Source of the DNA: Dehalococcoidia bacterium
Lineage (GTDB): Bacteria > Chloroflexota > Dehalococcoidia > SpSt-223
Length of the DNA: 64,000 nucleotides
Direction: 5' to 3'
NCBI GenBank assembly: GCA_026003895.1
Contig: BPIC01000001.1
Location: forward strand, 748,128-812,127
Below are positions 1-8,197 of the stretch, piece after piece (position 1 is the first letter of the stretch; the number at the start of each line of letters is the position of its first letter). The notes beneath the pieces were generated by a model. That model worked only from the letters and a program-made list of their open reading frames with translations, made no database searches and was not told the origin of the DNA. The position numbers and the translations under genes were made by a program.

Positions 1-57
1 ATGCCCCGCAGGCTCTCCCGCGTCGGGGGGTCGAGGGTTCGAACCTCTCGCCCAACG
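1..57 (+). tRNA. 3' part of a class II tRNA, probably tRNA-Ser (cut by window edge)
   Basis: Bases 33-49 form a T-arm: a 5-bp stem (one G-T wobble) around the loop TTCGAAC. Bases 50-56 (GCCCAAC) would be the 3' acceptor strand and base 57 (G) the discriminator. Upstream, CTCCCG-CGT-CGGGGG (about 15-29) folds as a long variable arm, which marks a class II tRNA (Ser, Leu). G73 is normal for Ser, while bacterial Leu has A73. No CCA is encoded. The anticodon lies before the window, so the identity is inferred. Confidence 0.5.
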
Positions 58-213
58 AAGGCGAGCGTCCCATGATTGCCGGCGACAAGCGCTCGTTCGC
101 CGCCAGGTTGCCAAGCGGCGGCGCGGAGATCATGGCGACCGCCTGATTGAAACGAGCGCCAGTCGCCGCCATCGAGGATCCAACCCTGCCCCATTCGGCG
201 TGCGGCAGCCGGC

Positions 214-1074
214 TTAGCGGTAGGGCGCGAGTTGCATCGCGCGCAGCCGGGCGATGCGCTCGGCCGTCGGCGGATGCGTGCTGAAGAGGTGAGCGATGTT
301 CAACCCGCCGAAGGGATTGACGATGAACAGGTGAGCCGTCGCCGGCGAGGCGGCCATTGGAATGCGCTGGGTGCCCACTTCGAGGCGGGCGAGTGCCCCG
401 GCGAGCGCTTCGGGGTCCCCAACGATCCGGGCGCCAACGGCGTCGGCCTCGTATTCGCGCGAGCGCGAAATGGCGAACTGGATCAGCATCGCGATGATTG
501 GGGCGACGATGACGGCAAACAGACCACCGAGCATTCCCGCGCCGCCCTCGTCTTCATCGCTCCGTCCCAAGCCGCCGAACATCAAGGCCCACGACGCCAT
601 CTGTCCGATAAAGCTGATGACGCCAGCGATCGTCGCGACGATGGCCATCGTCAACGTGTCACGGTTTTTGATGTGCGCCAGTTCGTGGGCGATGACGCCG
701 GCGAGTTGGTAGGGTGTGAGAATTTGGCGGATTCCGGCCGTCACCGCAACGACGGCGTGGGCCGGGTCGCGCCCGGTGGCAAAGGCGTTTGGCGACGGAT
801 CGTCGATCACCGCAACGCGCGGCATGGGCAGGTTGGCGCGCTGCGCCAACTGGCGCACCATCGCAAACAGTTCCGGATCTTGCGCCTCGTCGATCTCGTA
901 GGCGCCCGCCATCCGCAGGGCAATTTTGTCGGAGAACCAGTAGGCGCCGAAGTTCATGATGAGCGCAAAGACGAAGGCGACCACCATGCCAGAGACGCCT
1001 CCGACGAGCCGGCCGACAAAGACCAGCAGCCCGGTCAGTAAGGCAAGCAGTAGAAGAGTCTTGAGGTTGTTCAT
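214..1074 (-). CDS. htpX: HtpX-type membrane zinc metalloprotease (M48)
   Basis: Membrane-bound zinc endopeptidase of the heat-shock protein HtpX family (M48B), which degrades misfolded membrane proteins. About 286 aa, normal for the family. There is an N-terminal hydrophobic pair (about residues 5-48). The zinc/catalytic motif HELAH is at about residues 130-134, followed by two more hydrophobic stretches, then [11 protein letters not shown] supplying the third zinc ligand (Glu). I chose the ATG at 1074 because GGGAG lies just upstream; an in-frame ATG at 1083 is also possible. It is divergent from the thioredoxin gene, with a 199-nt gap. The reading frame is intact. Confidence 0.93.
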   Translation of the reverse strand: MNNLKTLLLLALLTGLLVFVGRLVGGVSGMVVAFVFALIMNFGAYWFSDKIALRMAGAYEIDEAQDPELFAMVRQLAQRANLPMPRVAVIDDPSPNAFATGRDPAHAVVAVTAGIRQILTPYQLAGVIAHELAHIKNRDTLTMAIVATIAGVISFIGQMASWALMFGGLGRSDEDEGGAGMLGGLFAVIVAPIIAMLIQFAISRSREYEADAVGARIVGDPEALAGALARLEVGTQRIPMAASPATAHLFIVNPFGGLNIAHLFSTHPPTAERIARLRAMQLAPYR

Positions 1075-1273
1075 GGCTCCCATCTCCCGAGAGGTCCGCC
1101 CCGGTACGAAAAGGATACGAAACTTTGTGTCACTTGAAGAGTCTCCAAGATTAGACTCGTATCAGATCGACGCCTCGGCGGTCCTTGCGGTTGCAACAAC
1201 CTCCCGGGTTGGTGGTACCCTAGAGAGGCCGACTGCCTTCCCGAAAGGAATTGCCGGCGATAAAGGAGTACAC

Positions 1274-1604
1274 GTGGCTGAGAATCTGATTGAAGTGACG
1301 GATCGCAACTTCCAGAGCGAGGTGCTGGAGAGCGATCTGCCGGTGCTGGTGGATTTCTGGGCGCCATGGTGCGGCCCGTGTCGCCAAGTTGCTCCGGCCG
1401 TCGAGGCACTCGCCGAGGAGTACAACGGCAAGGTCAAGTTTGCCAAGCTGAATACCGATGACAGCCCGGTGACCCCCAGCCCAACTTGGCATTATGGGCA
1501 TCCCGACGCTGATCGTGTTCAAAGGCGGTGTCGAGGCCAAGCGGATGGTTGGTGCGTGGCCAAAGCAACGCATCAAGTCCGCGCTGGAGGAGGCGATCGC
1601 CTAG
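1274..1604 (+). pseudogene. trxA: Thioredoxin with an apparent +1 frameshift
   Basis: A GTG start at 1274 follows a clear AAAGGAG at 1262-1268. The protein begins [13 protein letters not shown] and has the redox site WAPWCGPC. After NTDDSPVTP the frame breaks: in this frame it runs on as unrelated sequence. The next frame gives [17 protein letters not shown], the normal thioredoxin cis-Pro strand, and ends at the TAG at 1602-1604. Removing one C from the C5 run at 1473-1477 restores a continuous protein of about 109 aa, the usual family size. It would be a cytoplasmic disulfide reductase if expressed. It is either a sequencing or assembly indel or a true lesion; the intact remainder favours the indel. 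Confidence 0.85.
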
Positions 1605-1608
1605 GCGA

Positions 1609-2271
1609 TCACGTTCCGTTCTCGAACCGGATGCGCACGGTCATTCCCCAGCGCAGCCGTGGGTCGGTGAAGTCGAATTCGAGCACCGTCAGATACGTGA
1701 CGTCGCCGGTTGGGTTGGCTTGGCCGCGCAGGGCAATACTACGCACCACGCCATGACCGGCGAGCCCGTCGATCGCCTCAACGGTGAGCTCGGCACGCTG
1801 ACCGACACGGATGCGTGCCACTCCATACTCGTTGAGATCGGTCGTCTCGACCACGAGCCTCGAGAGATCGCCGACCACGACGGCTGGCTGCCCAGCGAGC
1901 ACGGTCTCGCCGCGTTTCGCGTTCAGTTGTGCCACCGTCGAGCGGAACGGAGCAAGGAGCGTCTGCGTTCCGAGCTCGCTTTCGAGACGGACGAGCTCTT
2001 GTCGCTCCGCGACCTCCTGCCCTTCTCGGACAAACACCGTGGTTACCTGCCCGGGCACGCTGGGTGAGATGTTCGCCCACGTGGCCGGCACGACACGGCC
2101 GCGTGCCTCGACTACCGCTGGCTCAGCAAGGATCGGCACGGGGGCCGGGGCGCCGCCGGTGCGCAGCTGGCTCAGGAGCGCGATTACGCCAACCAACACG
2201 ACGATCGCCGCGGCCGCGGCCACGAGGCGGGTCGGGATGGGCCGCCGCTGCGGAATGGCGCGTTCGGTCAC
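1609..2271 (-). CDS. HlyD/MacA-like adaptor subunit of an ABC exporter
   Basis: A 220-aa protein with one N-terminal membrane anchor (about residues 17-35) followed by an extracytoplasmic region. It resembles periplasmic adaptor (HlyD/RND-MFP) proteins: a lipoyl-like half ([18 protein letters not shown]), then a barrel-type segment. It is short: the long coiled-coil hairpin of MacA or HlyD is reduced to a few residues, as expected for a cell without a TolC-bearing outer membrane. The GTG start overlaps the stop of the ATPase gene as GTGA, so the order permease-ATPase-adaptor is one operon. The substrate cannot be told from sequence. Confidence 0.75.
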   Translation of the reverse strand: MTERAIPQRRPIPTRLVAAAAAIVVLVGVIALLSQLRTGGAPAPVPILAEPAVVEARGRVVPATWANISPSVPGQVTTVFVREGQEVAERQELVRLESELGTQTLLAPFRSTVAQLNAKRGETVLAGQPAVVVGDLSRLVVETTDLNEYGVARIRVGQRAELTVEAIDGLAGHGVVRSIALRGQANPTGDVTYLTVLEFDFTDPRLRWGMTVRIRFENGT

Positions 2272-2942
2272 GTCCGCACCTCTCGAATAATCTTGCCGTC
2301 GCGCAGCTCGACAATTCGGCGGGCGGCGCTCGCCATTTCGTGGTCGTGGGTCACGACGACGAAGGTATTGCCAGCACGGTTCAGCTGTTGAAAGAGCGCG
2401 ATGATTCCCGCCTTGTCCTCGCTATGGAGCTGCCCGGTGGGTTCGTCGGCGAGCACGATTCGGGGCGTATTGGCCAGCGCCCGGCAGATCGCGACCCGCT
2501 GGCGTTGGCCGCCAGACAGCCGTGCCGGCGCGAACAGCATTCGGTCGGCCATCCCAACGGAGCGCAGCAGAGAGGCCGCCCGTTCCCAACGCGCTTCCGC
2601 CGGCCAACCGGCCGCCTCAAGCGGGAGGGCAACGTTCTCGATCGCCGAGAACGCCGAGACCAGGTGGAACCGCTGGAAAACGAACCCAATCGACATGAGG
2701 CGGATGCGGGCGCGCTCGCCGTCGGAGAGGTGGACGACGTCCCGGCCATCGAGCAGCACCTCCCCAGAGCTGGGAACATCCAGCAGCCCAATCAAATTCA
2801 GCAACGTGCTTTTGCCTGATCCCGAGGGGCCGAGGATCGCGACGAACTCGCCGTCTTCGATTCGCAGCGACAAGTCGTCCAGCGCCTTGACCGTCACTTC
2901 ACCGAGCCGATACTCGCGCGTTACGGAGCGGACCTCGAGCAT
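2268..2942 (-). CDS. ABC transporter ATP-binding protein (LolD/MacB type)
   Basis: A 224-aa ATPase. Walker A is GPSGSGKSTLLN, the Q-loop region is VFQRFHLV, the signature is LSGGQRQRVAICRALA, Walker B is IVLADEPTGQL, and the switch His is in VVTHDHEMA. This is the MacB/LolD/FtsE class that works with FtsX-fold permeases rather than with classic importers. The ATG at 2942 shares one base with the permease stop (TGATG); a GTG at 2945 is an alternative. It is translationally coupled to the adaptor gene downstream. Probable role: mechanotransmission or export powered by ATP at the inner face of the membrane. Confidence 0.93.
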   Translation of the reverse strand: MLEVRSVTREYRLGEVTVKALDDLSLRIEDGEFVAILGPSGSGKSTLLNLIGLLDVPSSGEVLLDGRDVVHLSDGERARIRLMSIGFVFQRFHLVSAFSAIENVALPLEAAGWPAEARWERAASLLRSVGMADRMLFAPARLSGGQRQRVAICRALANTPRIVLADEPTGQLHSEDKAGIIALFQQLNRAGNTFVVVTHDHEMASAARRIVELRDGKIIREVRT

Positions 2943-4178
2943 CACGCCTCGCGGAGGGCGTCGGCCGGCTGGACGCGCAGCGCCGCGCGGGCGGGGAAGA
3001 ACCCGGCAATCGCGCCGAGCGCCAGCGAGATGACGACGATCTGGGCCAGCATGATCGGCTCAAAGACAGCAATTCGCTCGATTTGCGCGAATCGGCGCGA
3101 AGTAGACGTTCATTAGCTCACCAAGGCCAATGCCGATCGCGGTGCCGAGGAGTGAGGCGATTGCGGAAATCACGAGCCCTTCGCCGAGCACCATGCCGAG
3201 GATCGTCCGTTTGGGCAGCCCGATGGCGAGCATCGTCGCGAACTCGGTTCGCCGCTCGTTCACCGAGCTTCCGAGCACACTGGCGATAAACAGCCCGGCA
3301 ACGCCGAGCGCCAACGCCGAAAACAGCACATAGACGACCAGCCGCGAGTTCGCCAGTTCGAGCACGGAGGCGATCGCCTGATCCTTCGTCATGATCTGCA
3401 CATCCCGGGCGCTTGCAATTCGCTGGACCGTCGTGGGCGGGTCGAGCGAGTCAATCATGACGAGATTTACGATATCGCGCCCACGTGACAGCTCGCGAGC
3501 TGTATCAAAGTCGAGATACGCATAACCGTTCGAGCCGAACCCGACGCCTCGAATGTGTCCGATCCCGGTGATGAGGAAGCGCCGGCCGTTCAGAATTACG
3601 GTCTCGCCGACACTGAGACCGCTGGCCGACGCGAGACTTTGGCCGATGACGATCTCATTGCCCGACCGAAACCAGCGTCCTTGTTTGAGCACGAGTGTCC
3701 CGGGGACCCGACTGGGGTCGCCGTAGACGCCAACCGCGGTCCAGGGTTCGGTGTCTTGCCGGCCGTTGGGAAGCCGTTCTCGCTCGCGGCTGAGCGCGGT
3801 CATGTAGGTCCCGACCACGCCGCGTACTTCAGGAAACGATCGGACTTGGCTGAGAAATAGCCGCGCATCTTCAATCTCGCCGATTCGATCGCCCGGAAGC
3901 AGCGGCGCAATCACCCCCCCGCGCATCAGGACGTACACGTCCATTCCAGTCTCGGTGTACTCACCAGTGAACAAGTAGGTCCCACCGGCGGACAACTCAA
4001 GAAAGGCCACGACAACCGACAGCGCGAAGGAGAGACCGATCGTCGCGCCCACCACCTTGCGCCAGCGGCGCAGAATGCTGCGAAGGGTGAGGGGCAGTCG
4101 GAAGCTGAATGGGATTTCGGTCGCCGCGACTGATGGTGGCGACTCGCGAGTGATCACCTGACTACTGTAGTCCGGCAT
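2942..4178 (-). pseudogene. FtsX/MacB-type ABC permease with apparent +1 frameshift near its 3' end
   Basis: About 411 aa once joined. A short basic N-terminus precedes one TM (about residue 45-65 from the ATG at 4178), then a roughly 200-residue extracytoplasmic MacB-like domain, then three C-terminal TMs typical of FtsX-fold permeases. The upstream frame runs into a stop at 3060-3062 after APIRANRANC. The neighbouring frame continues naturally (RIAVFEPIML... then FFPARAALRVQPADALREA) to a TGA at 2942-2944 that overlaps the ATPase start. The length from 4178 to 2942 is 3n+1, so one extra base within about 3080-3100 explains the break. An assembly error or a genuine loss of the last TM are both possible. 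Confidence 0.82.
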
Positions 4179-4346
4179 GTCCGCACCCGTCCATCCGGAT
4201 GGTGTGGCTGCGAGGCGGCGGCGGGGCTGGGTCACTGTTGCGTGGGGAGGAGCGAGGCGGGCATGCTGCCCGCTCACGACAACGGCGGTGCGGAAACTCC
4301 GGCCACCCTGGGCGATGGCATGACGCTGGGCGGGGCGGGCAGATGC

Positions 4347-4769
4347 CTAGCGTGGGAACATCATCCAAATGGCGACCAGCATCAGCACGACGATGAGACC
4401 ACCGACGATGAGCGGCCAACGGGAGCGCTGCGGCGGCGGGGACGGCTCGGTCTGCTCGGGCTCGTCGTCGGTTTCCGTGTGCTCGAGCGCTTGGCGTTGC
4501 TGCGCTGCAATGTGCGGCGGCACCCGGTAGCCATAAAACGACGTTTGGATCACCTCTTCGACCATGACTCGCAGCTTCGCGGCGTTTTTGTAGGTCGGAT
4601 CGACCGCTTCGACCAGCTCGATGGTCCGCTTCGCCTCGGTCCAGCGGCTCTGTTTGATCAGCTTGAGCGCTTCTTGATACGTCGCCTCTATTGGGAAAGG
4701 CGACTCGGGAATAGGATCGGGCTCCTGCACGGGGCGGTCCGAATCGTGGGATAGCCGGGAGTCTACCAC
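4347..4769 (-). CDS. Tail-anchored membrane protein with a TPR-like helical head
   Basis: A 140-aa unknown. Residues about 28-70 (ATYQEALKLIKQSRWTEAKR, then a second helix pair) look like a single TPR-like hairpin. A Pro/Glu-rich linker follows (about 92-112), then a C-terminal TM (about 116-136) ending FPR, so the head should be cytoplasmic. The GTG at 4769 lies 3 nt after the stop of the PDZ gene, so the two are probably one operon. No catalytic motif is visible. It might be a scaffold for the PDZ protein at the membrane, but this is only inferred from the neighbourhood. Confidence 0.6.
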   Translation of the reverse strand: MVDSRLSHDSDRPVQEPDPIPESPFPIEATYQEALKLIKQSRWTEAKRTIELVEAVDPTYKNAAKLRVMVEEVIQTSFYGYRVPPHIAAQQRQALEHTETDDEPEQTEPSPPPQRSRWPLIVGGLIVVLMLVAIWMMFPR

Positions 4770-4772
4770 CGT

Positions 4773-5699
4773 TTAGCTGCGGATGCTAAAGCTGGCGAGG
4801 ATGTCCTCGAAATTCCGAAGCAACTCTGGGTAGGACGCCGGGTCGGCCGAGAGGAAGATAAAGTAGCCGCGATTGTTGGACCCGTCACGCACGAGAACGA
4901 CCTCGACTTTCTGTTCCACGTTGGCATCGCCGACGATCGTGAGGCTGGCGCGCCGACCGGGCTGGTTCGAGATCGTCACCTGCCGTTCGTTCTCTACTTT
5001 CAGGCTGGCAGCCCCGTTGCGGGCGCTGTCCAACACGAGTCGATACCACTCGTCGAGTGCCGGAACATTTGCCGCCACTTGGAACTGAACGACGTCGTTG
5101 TACGGGGTCGGCGGGGCGATCAAAATCGGCTCGGCAGGTGCGCCGATGTCGTCGATGAACCACGTGTTGGGATAGCGGAATTGATACGGCACGCTCTGAT
5201 CGCGGTAATCTGTCCAGCCGCGCACCTCGCCGATGCGCGGCCGCGCTCCCGCCACGAGCGAAAGCTCCTGCCGCTGCGCCGTGCCGCGGCCGCTGGGGTC
5301 CGGCCGGAGCACCGTGAGCGAGACGGCTGTCCCCGGGCGGACGCCGCTGAGGGCGCCGCTCACCGCATCGACCGTCGTGACGGGCTGGCCATTGATCTGG
5401 ACGATCACGTCGAACAGTTCGAGGCCGCCTTGCTCGGCGGGGCTTGTCGGGTAGATGCGATCGACAATCGCGCCATTGGTGTTGGGGAGGCCAAGGACCG
5501 TGGCGGCATCGGGTGTCACGGGGCGCATTCGGATGCCGATCCAAGCCTGGCCGCCGCCCGATCCGCCGAGCGGCGCTTCATTCCCGAACTGGGCACGCAG
5601 CCCGAGGCCGGCCACCAGCGGCGCGATCAGGCAGAGCACGACGAACAAAACTGCCGCCGGAACCAGCAACTTCAGAGAACGGCGTCGCGACCGGGGCAT
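4773..5699 (-). CDS. Membrane-anchored PDZ-domain protein
   Basis: About 308 aa from the ATG at 5699, which has GGGGGAG 4-5 nt upstream; an in-frame ATG at 5744 would add 15 residues without a good ribosome site. One N-terminal TM (about 12-34) is followed by a PDZ domain (about 50-135) of HtrA/DegS type with the carboxylate-binding-loop region WIGIRMRPVT and the segment GGLELFDVIVQINGQPV. A C-terminal domain (about 150-308) resembles PsbP/LpqN-type folds (YQFRYPNTWFI). There is no serine-protease domain, so it should bind rather than cut extracytoplasmic substrates. It is coupled to the TPR-like gene downstream. Confidence 0.75.
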   Translation of the reverse strand: MPRSRRRSLKLLVPAAVLFVVLCLIAPLVAGLGLRAQFGNEAPLGGSGGGQAWIGIRMRPVTPDAATVLGLPNTNGAIVDRIYPTSPAEQGGLELFDVIVQINGQPVTTVDAVSGALSGVRPGTAVSLTVLRPDPSGRGTAQRQELSLVAGARPRIGEVRGWTDYRDQSVPYQFRYPNTWFIDDIGAPAEPILIAPPTPYNDVVQFQVAANVPALDEWYRLVLDSARNGAASLKVENERQVTISNQPGRRASLTIVGDANVEQKVEVVLVRDGSNNRGYFIFLSADPASYPELLRNFEDILASFSIRS

Positions 5700-5772
5700 C
5701 GATCTCCCCCACCAGGCCTGGCCTGTGCCGGAATTTTCGTCCACCTCGGGGAGGGGCGCAACATTGCCCGCG

Positions 5773-6564
5773 CTAGCCGAAGCCTTCGCGCTCTGCGCGG
5801 TCGAGCATCGCCTTGCGCTCGAGGTAACGGTCGGAGCGGTACGGCTGCCAGGTGCGCAGGAACGCTGCGCTCTCTGGCGGAAGATGGCGCTCGAGATCGT
5901 TGTCGTGGCTGCCGGCGCGGATCGCGGACGAGGAGAGGTGGACGTCGAGCGATGGCGGGGCAGGCAGGATGGTCACCTTCGCGGCCCAGCGACGATTCGC
6001 CGGGTCGGCGAGCAAGGCGCGGATCTGATCGTCTCCAGCGCCAGCGCGCGGCAGCACCAGCAGATCAGCCTCGTCGAACAGCTTCGTGAGCGCCTGCTCC
6101 CGGTTGTCGTAGTAGCGGGGGTCGAAGATTTGGACCAGTTTGTCATAGCCGATCAGGAAGCTCAGGCGTGTGGTCGGCAGCAACGCTCGCAAGGCACGCG
6201 CCTGATCGACGTAGAGGCCAGCGTTGGTGAGCGCGAGGACCGCGCCGACGCGACGAGCGATCGCATCGAGCAGCGCGAGCCGGTCTTCGATCGTTGCCGC
6301 CTCGACGGTCTCCTTGTCGACGCTCCGAACCGCCACAACGAAGGCAACGAGGTCAGCTCCAGCGGCACGGGCAGCGTCGAGCAGCGCAAGGTGCGCCCGC
6401 GTCGGCGGGTTGAACGAGCCGGCAAGGAGCGCTGCCCAGCGCGGCGTTTCCTCGGGCCGGCGTACCCAGCGGGCGGATGGACGCGGCAGCGCATCGACCG
6501 TGCGTACCAGCCGGCGCAGCGCGAGCAGCTGGGCAAGCGAGTCAACGTCGGAGGATTGGCGCAC
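5773..6564 (-). CDS. NMNAT-like nucleotidyltransferase
   Basis: 263 aa. The HxGH-superfamily nucleotidyltransferase signature appears as AGSFNPPTRAHLALLDAA (about residues 48-65), with the C-terminal motif HLSSSAIRAG near residue 220. Enzymes of this class transfer AMP to nicotinate or nicotinamide mononucleotide. The usual (H/T)xGH is changed to TRAH, so Thr, the second His and the SSS-IR motif are kept but Gly is Ala. An N-terminal extension of about 45 residues precedes the Rossmann domain. The start is a GTG at 6564 and is not certain. Whether it makes NAD or uses another nucleotide is open. Confidence 0.72.
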   Translation of the reverse strand: MRQSSDVDSLAQLLALRRLVRTVDALPRPSARWVRRPEETPRWAALLAGSFNPPTRAHLALLDAARAAGADLVAFVVAVRSVDKETVEAATIEDRLALLDAIARRVGAVLALTNAGLYVDQARALRALLPTTRLSFLIGYDKLVQIFDPRYYDNREQALTKLFDEADLLVLPRAGAGDDQIRALLADPANRRWAAKVTILPAPPSLDVHLSSSAIRAGSHDNDLERHLPPESAAFLRTWQPYRSDRYLERKAMLDRAEREGFG

Positions 6565-6661
6565 GGACGGGATGTAGCACGTCGGCGGTGCGCTCGTCGA
6601 GCGAATTGACCGCCTCGAGGTGTCGGGCTAGCATTTCTCGATTGTCCGCAAGGAGAACCCC

Positions 6662-8188
6662 GTGGAGATGTCCGGCCGGCGACGCCAGCTTGTCACGCTT
6701 GCGGTGCTGACCGGTATTTTCCTCGCCGCCACTGAGGCGACCATCGTCGCGACCGCCATGCCAACGATCGTCGGCCGCCTCGGCGGGGTCGAGCTCTACG
6801 CGTGGGTGTTCACCGCCTACTTTCTGACCTCGTCGACGACGGTCCCGATCTTCGGCAAGCTTGCCGACCTGTACGGCCGCCGGTCGGTGTATCTCGCCGG
6901 GGTCGGCCTGTTCATGGTCGGGTCGCTACTGTGCGGCGTGGCTGGAACGATGGAACAGCTCATCGCGGCGCGGGTGATTCAGGGCATCGGCGCCGGCGCG
7001 GTGCAACCGCTCGCCTTCACCATCGTCGGCGATATCTACTCTCTCGAAGAGCGGGCCCGAATTCAAGGGATCTTCAGCGCTGTCTGGGGGATCGCAAGTG
7101 TTCTCGCCCCGGTGCTGGGGGCGCTCATCGTAGAACACCTTGCTTGGCAATGGATCTTTTTCCTCAACGTGCCAGTCGGGCTGGTCTCGGCGGCGCTGGT
7201 CTGGCTTTATCTTGCCGAGCCGGCGATCGTTCGCGCCGCCGCGCCGATCGACTGGTCCGGAGCGGCAGCGCTGATCGCCACGGTCGCCGTCTTGCAGTTT
7301 GCACTGCTCGAGCTGCGGGACCACGGGCCAACGTCGCCGCGCATGCTCAGCTTGGCAGTGCTGTTCCTCGCGCTGCTGACGGCGTTCGTCGTGATCGAGC
7401 GCCGCGCCAGTTCGCCCATCATTCCCTTTGCGCTGCTTCAGAACCCGATCATTCGTGCCTCGACCATTGGGGCATTTGCGCTCGGCGCGGTCGTGTTCAG
7501 CGGGCCGACGTTCATCCCCCTCCTTGTGCAAGGCGCCCGCGGGGGCAGCGCTGCCGATGCCGGTATCGCGCTCATCCCCGAGTCCATTGGCTGGACGATC
7601 GGCGCAGTGATCGCGGGCCGGATGATCCTGACACTCGGCTACCGCTGGGCGGCCACGATCGGCACGATCGGTGTCGCGGCGAGCTCGCTGGCGATCGCTT
7701 GGTGGCCCGGCGCTGCGTCGTGGCTGCTGCTCGTCTTGCTCGGCATCCTCGGGGTAGGCGCCGGCTTCGGGTTCACCGCCTTCACGATCTCGGTCCAGAA
7801 CGCGGTCGACTGGGCGCGGCGCGGGGTCGCCACCTCGACAGTGCAATTTGCGCGCACCATCGGGGGGACACTCGGGGTTGCGGTGCTTGGAGCGCTCTTC
7901 AGCGCTGGGCTGGCGAGTCAGCTCGCCGGTGTCGATGGGGTGACCGCCAATATCGCGAATCAACTGCTCGATGCGCGCCAACGGGCCGCGGTGCCGGCTG
8001 ACGTTGTGGCGGCGTCGGCGGCAGCGATCGGGTCGGCGCTAGGGCCGGTGCTTTGGTTGACCGCCGTGTTTGCCATCGTCGCCGTCATCCCAGCGCTTCG
8101 CATGCCGCGTGGCAGCGCCCGCCGCCACACGGCGCCGAACATCCAAGCGGAAGAGCGGGCTTCAGTCGAGCAGGCATCCGTCCCCTAA
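6662..8188 (+). CDS. MFS drug efflux transporter, DHA2 (14-TM, EmrB/QacA) family
   Basis: 508 aa, the usual length for 14-TM DHA2 proton antiporters. Motif A (GKLADLYGRRSVYLAG) follows TM2, and motif C-like GIASVLAPVLGALI lies in TM5. The start AATEATIVATAMPTI matches the D1/motif region LDxTIVNVALP, with Glu in place of Asp. The start is a GTG at 6662 with AAGGAGA at 6649-6655. The C-terminal tail after TM14 is basic and probably cytoplasmic. The gene stands alone, divergent from the nucleotidyltransferase gene; the next gene starts 9 nt after its stop. The substrate is unknown. Confidence 0.9.
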   Translation: MEMSGRRRQLVTLAVLTGIFLAATEATIVATAMPTIVGRLGGVELYAWVFTAYFLTSSTTVPIFGKLADLYGRRSVYLAGVGLFMVGSLLCGVAGTMEQLIAARVIQGIGAGAVQPLAFTIVGDIYSLEERARIQGIFSAVWGIASVLAPVLGALIVEHLAWQWIFFLNVPVGLVSAALVWLYLAEPAIVRAAAPIDWSGAAALIATVAVLQFALLELRDHGPTSPRMLSLAVLFLALLTAFVVIERRASSPIIPFALLQNPIIRASTIGAFALGAVVFSGPTFIPLLVQGARGGSAADAGIALIPESIGWTIGAVIAGRMILTLGYRWAATIGTIGVAASSLAIAWWPGAASWLLLVLLGILGVGAGFGFTAFTISVQNAVDWARRGVATSTVQFARTIGGTLGVAVLGALFSAGLASQLAGVDGVTANIANQLLDARQRAAVPADVVAASAAAIGSALGPVLWLTAVFAIVAVIPALRMPRGSARRHTAPNIQAEERASVEQASVP

Positions 8189-8197
8189 GCTCAGCGC

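Noticed and set aside
956-1756. Long plus-strand frame through the thioredoxin
   Set aside because: It joins noise, half of thioredoxin and out-of-frame sequence; the SD and GTG at 1274 define the gene.
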